Part shown: positions 33,579-38,504 of the stretch, piece after piece | Layout of the letters: each line of letters starts with the position of its first letter | Numbering within the stretch: position 1 is the stretch's first letter | Source: an uncultured Prevotella sp. | Lineage (GTDB): Bacteria > Bacteroidota > Bacteroidia > Bacteroidales > Bacteroidaceae | Length of the DNA stretch: 38,504 bases | Direction of reading: 5' to 3' | Assembly (NCBI GenBank): GCA_944320675.1 | Contig: CALUIJ010000130.1 | Span: 1-38,504 of the forward strand | Made by a program: the position numbers and the translations under genes | Notes under the pieces: model-generated | Databases searched by the model: none | Told to the model about the DNA's origin: nothing | The model's input: the letters and a program-made list of their open reading frames with translations, nothing else

Positions 33579-33717
33579 GAATTTAAAAGAAGCTATCACT
33601 CCGCTACGCTCCGTTAGAAGTTAAAGAATTTAAAGCCAAACGTCCTGTTGATATGTACAGGACTATTGGCTTTAACTTCTAACGGAGCGTAGCGGAGTGA
33701 CAACTTCTTTTAAATTC
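33579..33717. repeat. 139-bp hairpin element between glmS and fmt
   Basis: The outer arms GAATTTAAAAGAAG (33579-33592) and 33704-33717 pair perfectly over 14 bp; after a 3-base mismatch, 33596-33626 pairs perfectly with 33670-33700 over 31 bp (core CACTCCGCTACGCTCCG). Inside, GTCCTG (33642-33647) pairs with CAGGAC (33658-33663), and AAAGCCAA with TTGGCTTT is an alternative pairing. The inner unit TTTAAAGCCAAACGTCCTG recurs as GTGAAAGCCGAATGTCTTG at 33550-33568 and in the hairpin at 30198-30255. It is a member of a dispersed repeat family. Confidence 0.85.
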
Positions 33718-33763
33718 TTCAACTTCTTTAAATTCCCAAAGAAAAAAATAAAAACAAGGAATA

Positions 33764-34747
33764 ATGACCAAAGATGATTTAAGGATAATATTCATGGGCA
33801 CGCCCGAGTTCGCCGTAGGCACATTGGGCGCGTTGGTTGAAAACGGATACAACGTCGTAGCCGTGGTGACCCAGCCCGACAAGCCCGTAGGCCGCCACCA
33901 GGACACGCTGCAGCCCTCGGCCGTGAAGCAATACGCAATGGCAAAGGGCATACCGGTATTACAACCGGTGAAGATGAAAGACCCGCAATTCGTTGAAACG
34001 CTGAAGTCTTACGATGCCGACCTCCAGGTCGTCGTGGCGTTCAGGATGCTGCCCGAGGTGGTATGGGGCATGCCGCGCTTCGGCACGTTCAACGTCCATG
34101 CGGCCCTGCTGCCGCAATACCGCGGGGCGGCGCCGATAAACTGGGCCATCATCAACGGCGAGAAACGGACGGGAGTCACCACGTTTTTCCTCGACCACGA
34201 CATCGACACCGGCCGCATCATAATGCAAGAGCCTTTCGACATTAAGGACGAATACAACGTAGAGGACGTTTACGACGGACTCATGAAGCTCGGCGCGGAC
34301 ATCGCCCTGAAAACCGTCGACAAGATAATAGAAGGCGGCGGCAAAGTTGATTCGCTGCCGCAGGACGCGATGATTCCCGTCGGCGGAGAGCTGCGCCCCG
34401 CCCCCAAGATATTCAAGGAGACATGCCGAATCAAGTGGGACGGCACAGCCGCCGACGTGCATAACTTCGTCCGCGGCCTGTCGCCCTACCCCGGCGCATG
34501 GACCGACATGGCCCCGGCCGACGGAAAAACATCGGTGCTTAAGGTGTTCAAGACAACGCTGACGACCATTCCGTGCAACGGAAAAGCCGCAGGCACAATG
34601 ATGGTTTACGACGGTAAACTGCTCGCGGCCACGCACGACCGCTGGCTGCAACTCGACAACATACAGCTCAGCGGAAAGAAAAGGATGGACGCCGCGGCGT
34701 TCCTCAACGGATTCAGGGACATCGAAAACTGCCGGCTCGGCGGTTAG
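33764..34747 (+). CDS. fmt: Methionyl-tRNA formyltransferase
   Basis: The 327-residue enzyme formylates initiator Met-tRNA using 10-formyltetrahydrofolate. The N-terminal motif IIFMGTPEFAV and the catalytic set Asn110, His112 (FNVHAALLPQYRGAAPI) and Asp148 (HDIDTG) are all present, in the same spacing as the E. coli triad. The C-terminal OB-like domain begins near residue 205 (RPAPKIFKETCRIKWDG, then FVRGLSPYPGAWT). It lies 51 bp upstream of mnmA on the same strand, and 257 bp after glmS with a large hairpin in between. No consensus promoter is obvious in front. Confidence 0.96.
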   Translation: MTKDDLRIIFMGTPEFAVGTLGALVENGYNVVAVVTQPDKPVGRHQDTLQPSAVKQYAMAKGIPVLQPVKMKDPQFVETLKSYDADLQVVVAFRMLPEVVWGMPRFGTFNVHAALLPQYRGAAPINWAIINGEKRTGVTTFFLDHDIDTGRIIMQEPFDIKDEYNVEDVYDGLMKLGADIALKTVDKIIEGGGKVDSLPQDAMIPVGGELRPAPKIFKETCRIKWDGTAADVHNFVRGLSPYPGAWTDMAPADGKTSVLKVFKTTLTTIPCNGKAAGTMMVYDGKLLAATHDRWLQLDNIQLSGKKRMDAAAFLNGFRDIENCRLGG

Positions 34748-34798
34748 CCCACAAAACGCATAGACACTATCCTTACCTTATCATATCATAAGAAGAAT

Positions 34799-35890
34799 AT
34801 GAACCTCGACTTAAACAAACGCATAGCCGTGCTGCTTTCCGGCGGAGTTGACAGTTCCGTCGTTGTTTACGAACTCGCTAAGCAAGGTCTCCGTCCCGAC
34901 TGTTTCTATATTAAGATAGGCCCGGAAGAGGACGAAGAATGGGACTGCTCAAGCGAAGAAGACCTCGAAATGGCCACCGCCGTGGCTGCAAAGTATGGTT
35001 GCCGGCTGCAGGTTGTAGACTGCCATAAGGAGTATTGGGACGGAGTCACGCGCTACACGATGGAGAAAGTGCGCGCCGGATTCACGCCCAACCCCGACGT
35101 AATGTGCAACAGGCTGATAAAGTTCGGCGCGTTCAACGAGAAAGCCGGGCGCGACTACGACCTCATAGCCACAGGCCATTACGCCCAAACCGAAATCATC
35201 GACGGCCTTAAATGGCTCACCACAAGCCCCGACCCGGTAAAGGACCAGACCGACTTCCTAGCCCAAATACACGACTGGCAGCTGCAAAAGGCCGTTTTCC
35301 CCATAGGCCATTACATGAAAGATGAGGTAAGGGCCATCGCCGAACGCGAGCACTTGGTCAACGCAAAGCGCAAGGACAGCCAAGGAATATGCTTCCTCGG
35401 CAAGATAAACTACAACGAATACATACGCCGCTACCTCGGCGAGAACCCCGGCAACGTGGTAGAGCTTGAAACAGGGCGCGTCCTCGGCAAGCACAAGGGA
35501 CTGTGGTTCCACACCATCGGGCAGCGCCACGGACTCGGCTTCGGCGGCGGCCCATGGTACGCAGTAAAAAAAGACATGGCCGAAAACATCCTTTACGTCA
35601 GCAAGGGATACGAGCCGCTGACGGCGTACAGGAAAGATTTCGCCATCCGCGACTTCAACTTCCTGACATGCGACCCATGGGGAGAAGACGGGAAAATCCG
35701 CATAACGTTCAAGATACGCCATACTCCCGAGTTCCATAAGGCGACGCTCGAGCGCGTCGGCGACGGCTCGTTCAACGTACATTCAGAAGATTTGATACAA
35801 GGCGTAGCCCCCGGACAATTCTGCGTCGTTTACGATGAAATTCACCATAAATGCATCGGAAGCGGCGAGATTTCACCCCAAAACGCATAA
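34799..35890 (+). CDS. mnmA: tRNA-specific 2-thiouridylase
   Basis: The 363-residue enzyme adds sulfur at U34 of the glutamate, glutamine and lysine tRNAs. The ATP pyrophosphatase loop SGGVDSS is at 14-20; the catalytic pair is Cys103 (NPDVMCNRLIKFG) and Cys198 (DSQGICFLG); TGHYAQ and HTIGQRHGLGFGGGPWY are further MnmA signatures. A C-terminal beta-barrel domain completes it (VAPGQFCVVYD near the end). It follows fmt closely and is probably in the same transcript. A tRNA pair, including tRNA-Glu, lies directly downstream under its own promoter. Bacteroidota often have more than one MnmA homologue, so paralogues elsewhere are possible. Confidence 0.95.
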   Translation: MNLDLNKRIAVLLSGGVDSSVVVYELAKQGLRPDCFYIKIGPEEDEEWDCSSEEDLEMATAVAAKYGCRLQVVDCHKEYWDGVTRYTMEKVRAGFTPNPDVMCNRLIKFGAFNEKAGRDYDLIATGHYAQTEIIDGLKWLTTSPDPVKDQTDFLAQIHDWQLQKAVFPIGHYMKDEVRAIAEREHLVNAKRKDSQGICFLGKINYNEYIRRYLGENPGNVVELETGRVLGKHKGLWFHTIGQRHGLGFGGGPWYAVKKDMAENILYVSKGYEPLTAYRKDFAIRDFNFLTCDPWGEDGKIRITFKIRHTPEFHKATLERVGDGSFNVHSEDLIQGVAPGQFCVVYDEIHHKCIGSGEISPQNA

Positions 35891-35925
35891 TTTTTTATGT
35901 TTTTGCAAAAAAACATCCGTAAAAA

Positions 35926-35957
35926 TTTGCACGAATGAAAATAAACCCTTACCTTTG
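35926..35957 (+). promoter_or_regulatory. Promoter of the tRNA-Ser/tRNA-Glu pair
   Basis: TTTG (35926-35929), 20 bp, TACCTTTG (35950-35957), about 45 bp before the first tRNA. Confidence 0.85.
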
Positions 35958-36001
35958 CAACCGCATTTGAGCGATAATGCTTCGGTACAATAAACCGGAA
36001 T

Positions 36002-36089
36002 GGAAGTTTGGGTGAGTGGCTGAAACCAGCAGTTTGCTAAACTGCCGTGCGAGTTTATCGTACCGGGGGTTCGAATCCCCCAGCTTCCG
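36002..36089 (+). tRNA. tRNA-Ser(GCU)
   Basis: The 88-nt gene has acceptor GGAAGTT/AGCTTCC (one G-U pair), anticodon stem GCAGT/ACTGC with loop TTGCTAA (anticodon GCT, reads AGC/AGU), a long class II variable arm, T-arm GGGGGTTCGAATCCCCC and discriminator G. The 3' CCA is not encoded. Confidence 0.95.
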
Positions 36090-36108
36090 CAGGGGTTGAT
36101 TGACACAT

Positions 36109-36180
36109 GGTGGATTCATCTAATGGTTAGGATACAAGATTCTCAATCTTGGCATAGGGGTTCGATTCCCCTATCCACTA
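36109..36180 (+). tRNA. tRNA-Glu(CUC)
   Basis: The 72-nt gene has the Glu-type D-arm (TAATGGTTAGGAT), anticodon stem CAAGA/TCTTG with loop TTCTCAA (anticodon CTC, reads GAG) and T-arm AGGGGTTCGATTCCCCT. The acceptor is GGTGGAT/ATCCACT, so the first pair is G-U rather than the usual G-C. Discriminator A; 3' CCA is not encoded. Confidence 0.92.
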
Positions 36181-36184
36181 CTGC

Positions 36185-36230
36185 AAACGCCTTATAAACC
36201 GTTGGTTTATGAGGCGTTTTTATTTTATAC
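36185..36230 (+). terminator. Terminator of the tRNA pair
   Basis: A 16-bp stem (aaacgccttataaacc with ggtttatgaggcgttt, one G-U pair) is followed by TTTATTTTAT. Confidence 0.92.
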
Positions 36231-36258
36231 AAGGCATAACGAAACACGATTATAAGAA

Positions 36259-37065
36259 ATGGGCATCATCACCATAACCTCGCTCGACAGTCCCGGCGTA
36301 GAGGCGTTCAGTTCGCTTACCGAGGCGCAACTGCGCAACCGCGCCGTGCCGGACAACGGCATATTCATAGCCGAAAGCCCGAAGGTCATCAACGTTGCGC
36401 TTAACGCCGGCTGCAAGCCAGTGTCCCTGTTGTGCGAACGGAAACACATAACTGGCGACGCGGCGGCCATAATCGAGCGTTGCGGCGACATACCAGTATA
36501 TACCGGGGAAAGGGCCGTTTTGGCGGAACTGACGGGATACACGCTTACGCGGGGCGTGCTCTGCGCAATGCGCCGGCCGCAGGAACGAAACGTCGAGGAC
36601 GTATGCAGCGGCGCAAAACGCATCGTAGTAATCGACGGAGTGGTAGACACCACCAACATAGGAGCGATATTCCGCTCTGCCGCAGCACTTGGAATCGACG
36701 CAGTATTGCTGACCCGCAACTCTTGCGATCCGCTCAACCGGCGGGCCGTAAGGGTGTCTATGGGCTCGGTGTTCCTCGTTCCTTGGGCGTGGCTTGACAT
36801 GCCCGTAGAGGGCCTTCGCAGGCTGGATTTCAAGACGGTGGCAATGGCCTTGACGGATAAATCCATACCGTTGGACGACGAAAGGCTTGCGGCCGAACCA
36901 CGGCTGGCCATAATCATGGGCACGGAGGGCGACGGACTGCCGCATGAAACGATAGGAAACGCCGACTACGTAGCGCGCATACCGATGCACAACGGCGTAG
37001 ACTCGCTGAACGTAGCGGCGGCTTCGGCCGTGGCGTTCTGGCAACTCAGGACTAAAAAGGACTAA
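36259..37065 (+). CDS. SpoU/TrmH-family RNA 2'-O-methyltransferase
   Basis: The 268-residue protein has an N-terminal substrate-binding part (FIAESPKVINVALNAGCKPVSLL) and a C-terminal SPOUT knot domain with the three family motifs: motif 1 VDTTNIGAIFRSAAALGIDAVLLT with the catalytic Arg, motif 2 IIMGTEGDGL, and motif 3 IPMHNGVDSLNVAAASAVAFW. It methylates ribose in rRNA or tRNA using S-adenosylmethionine; the exact target cannot be told. It begins 29 bp after the tRNA terminator without a clear promoter, and converges with the DUF5715 gene, only 14 bp separating the stops. Confidence 0.92.
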   Translation: MGIITITSLDSPGVEAFSSLTEAQLRNRAVPDNGIFIAESPKVINVALNAGCKPVSLLCERKHITGDAAAIIERCGDIPVYTGERAVLAELTGYTLTRGVLCAMRRPQERNVEDVCSGAKRIVVIDGVVDTTNIGAIFRSAAALGIDAVLLTRNSCDPLNRRAVRVSMGSVFLVPWAWLDMPVEGLRRLDFKTVAMALTDKSIPLDDERLAAEPRLAIIMGTEGDGLPHETIGNADYVARIPMHNGVDSLNVAAASAVAFWQLRTKKD

Positions 37066-37079
37066 GAAAAACGGCTCCG

Positions 37080-37928
37080 CTATCTTGCCGTTATATGGAA
37101 GCAGCCTTGCTTCACCTCGTACTTCACATAGCAACGGCCTTTCTCGCGCATATCCCTCAACACTTCGCTCAACACCCATTTCAGCGTATCGTTGCGCACG
37201 GCGCGGCGTTGCGGGCCTTCGGCCGGGCTCACGGTCTTATACCTATTATAACAGATGTCAAACGTAGTGCCGTACATGTGGCACGAGTTCTCGGTGGCGT
37301 TCATGTTGTGCGTGCGCAGCTTTCTTACGTCGGCGCGCGATCGGAGCACGCTCGTCACTATTATCTGGTGCAGCGGTATCCCCTTGATTTGCAGGCTGTC
37401 GTAATACGCGCGGCCAATGTCGTTTAGCAGAACGGCTGCGCGCGGCACGAGATAAGGTATGCTGCTGCTCAGCGGGTCGATATGGAAATAAGGGTTGGCA
37501 CCTACGAATACAAGTTCCTTCTTGCGCTTCTCGGCATCATTGCGGTCTTCAACCGGCTTCACGCCGTTGGCGTTCGCCGCGATAAGCTGCACGTCGTTAT
37601 TGTCGGGAAACGTGCGGCTGAAGCCCGGCACGCTGTTTATGCGGTTCTTCACAACGCCGCCATTGCCGTCGAAAAACGAGGCAAGCGGAAATCCTTCGGC
37701 GGCCTTTGTCGGCTTAACCGGCACAGGGCGGCTTTCTACAATGCGCTCCGCACTGTCCTTCTCCGCCACCGCAACGCTGTCAACCCTGGCCGCAACGCTG
37801 TCGGCCTGCGCAACGACTCCGTCCACGTTCCTGTCTTCAGCAACGGAGGGGAAAACCAAACGGACGAGCGCCAGCACGGCTACTACGACGGCAAAACCTG
37901 CCAAGTAATTATTCTTAGTTATCTTCAT
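37080..37928 (-). CDS. DUF5715-type membrane-anchored protein with M15-like motif
   Basis: The 282-residue protein has an N-terminal transmembrane segment (9-26), a Ser/Val/Asp-rich linker (30-80), and a globular domain from about 95. That domain contains TSVLRSRADVRKLRTHN and SCHMYGTTFDICY, which fits the SxHxxGxxxD metal motif (His217, Asp224) of M15 D-Ala-D-Ala peptidases, and a final CFHIT with His278. In M15 enzymes the last histidine is normally preceded by a glutamate three residues earlier; here that position is Gly275. The protein should face the periplasm and act on, or bind, peptidoglycan. The DUF5715 name is from recall; the motif reading is direct. Confidence 0.75.
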   Translation of the reverse strand: MKITKNNYLAGFAVVVAVLALVRLVFPSVAEDRNVDGVVAQADSVAARVDSVAVAEKDSAERIVESRPVPVKPTKAAEGFPLASFFDGNGGVVKNRINSVPGFSRTFPDNNDVQLIAANANGVKPVEDRNDAEKRKKELVFVGANPYFHIDPLSSSIPYLVPRAAVLLNDIGRAYYDSLQIKGIPLHQIIVTSVLRSRADVRKLRTHNMNATENSCHMYGTTFDICYNRYKTVSPAEGPQRRAVRNDTLKWVLSEVLRDMREKGRCYVKYEVKQGCFHITAR

Positions 37929-37950
37929 ATTTCACAATAAATTAATTCAT

Positions 37951-38057
37951 AATGCATAATTCACAATGCATAATTCAGAATTGGGTTAATTCCCGGCTTA
38001 ATATGCAGCGTCAAGCATCCTACCCGATTATGCATTATGCATTGTGAATTATGCATT
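37951..38057. repeat. 24-bp perfect inverted repeat around the gap
   Basis: The 24 bp at 37951-37974 are exactly complementary to 38034-38057; the spacer is 59 bp. The unit AATGCATAATTCA is also tandemly repeated in the left arm (37951-37963 and 37966-37978). The right arm runs into the stop codon of the next gene. This is a dispersed AT-rich repeat type. Confidence 0.8.
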
Positions 38058-38504
38058 ACAACCGCCTTATCACATCTATCATGCGCTCCGAAATCTCAGG
38101 ATTCGGCAAATCCTTCTTAACGTCGTAGAAGATGAAAGCGAAGTTGTCGGCCAAGCATTCCTCCGGATTTATCACGTAGCCGGTGTTCTTCCCTACCTGC
38201 GAATAGAAGTCGGTTGCGCGCTCAAGCGGCACTACGACGGTCTTGCCGTCACGCTTTACCGGCTCGAAAGCGCCGTCGAGCGGAACAAGACCGATCTTCA
38301 TATAATCGAAGAACGAGCCTCCGGCATAGTCCTTGTCCGAATAAATCACCATAGTGTAAGGCCCTTTCACGCCGTCGACGGTCAGCATTGCGTAGCTGTC
38401 ATAGCGGTTTACGTCGGGGTTGGATATGCGCCTGTCGGTCAAGTCCTTTGGGAAATCAATCTCCCTGTCGAGCACGTTGAAGCCGATAACGGCGTACATA
38501 GCCT
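38056..38504 (-). CDS. C-terminus of a possible zinc-metallopeptidase-like protein (partial)
   Basis: The frame is open to the window edge, so the N-terminus is missing; about 148 residues are visible. An in-frame Met at 38499 is preceded by an open codon and is not necessarily a start. Visible features are YAVIGFNVLDREIDFPKDLTDRR, VIYSDKDYAGGSFFDYMKIGL, and the segment NTGYVINPEECLADNFAFIF followed by ISERMIDVIRRL. An NPEExxADNF motif near the C-terminus is reminiscent of metallopeptidases in which an upstream HExxH pair is completed by this glutamate; the HExxH part would be outside the window. The assignment is tentative. Confidence 0.5.
   Translation of the reverse strand, partial: AMYAVIGFNVLDREIDFPKDLTDRRISNPDVNRYDSYAMLTVDGVKGPYTMVIYSDKDYAGGSFFDYMKIGLVPLDGAFEPVKRDGKTVVVPLERATDFYSQVGKNTGYVINPEECLADNFAFIFYDVKKDLPNPEISERMIDVIRRL

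Noticed and set aside
33541-33735. CRISPR-like array from repeated TTAAAGCC / GAATTTAAAG units
   Set aside because: The units are irregular in length and spacing and form one palindrome; there are no uniform spacers and no cas genes.

Overview
The window is chromosomal DNA from a member of the Bacteroidota, order Bacteroidales, most likely Prevotellaceae or a close relative; the family is inferred and the genus cannot be fixed. The evidence is the gene set: a short 287-residue primary sigma factor, a SusC-like barrel terminus next to a surface propeller lipoprotein, HU-CCDC81/SPOR and DUF4738 proteins, and a PGDH with an active-site lysine. The promoters agree: over a dozen intergenic regions carry the Bacteroidota -7 box TAnnTTTG, many with a TTTG or TTG at 18-20 bp spacing. 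Ribosome-binding sites are not obvious, as is usual in this phylum.

Left part (1-4.4 kb, + strand): the 3' end of a corrinoid-type uptake operon, with a TonB-dependent receptor C-terminus, a BtuG-like beta-propeller lipoprotein, a BtuF-like binding lipoprotein and a BtuC/FecCD permease. The ATPase gene is not here. 4.4-8.05 kb (- strand): ribosomal protein S1, a zinc-ribbon/FHA protein and an HU-CCDC81/SPOR membrane protein. 8.1-13.9 kb (+): UDP-glucose dehydrogenase coupled to a lipoprotein, the DegP/HtrA protease, the primary sigma factor and a small secreted protein. 13.9-21.6 kb (-): L-fucose isomerase, tRNA-Ser(CGA), the run serC-serA-DUF1015-yigZ, and a DbpA-like helicase. 22.2-26 kb: a Gph-like HAD phosphatase (+), then (-) a coiled-coil protein-zapA-rny operon and an uncharacterised protein. 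26-29.6 kb (+): rfbA and a Wzc-type tyrosine kinase, overlapping by one base. 29.7-38.5 kb: small HAD-like protein, GtrA protein, glmS, fmt, mnmA, tRNA-Ser(GCU), tRNA-Glu(CUC), a SpoU/TrmH methyltransferase, a DUF5715 protein with an M15-like motif, and the C-terminus of a protein running off the window.

Most of the window is housekeeping. The metabolic threads are envelope polysaccharide precursors (ugd, rfbA, wzc, glmS, gtrA), corrinoid uptake, serine synthesis and RNA/translation functions. I see no phage, transposase, integrase or CRISPR array. The main open questions are the DUF1015 protein in the serine operon, which has a DGHHR motif and no serB beside it; a DUF5715 protein that has part of an M15 zinc site but lacks the expected general-base glutamate; and several families of structured intergenic repeats, including a 42-bp element in three separate gaps and a 139-bp near-perfect hairpin.
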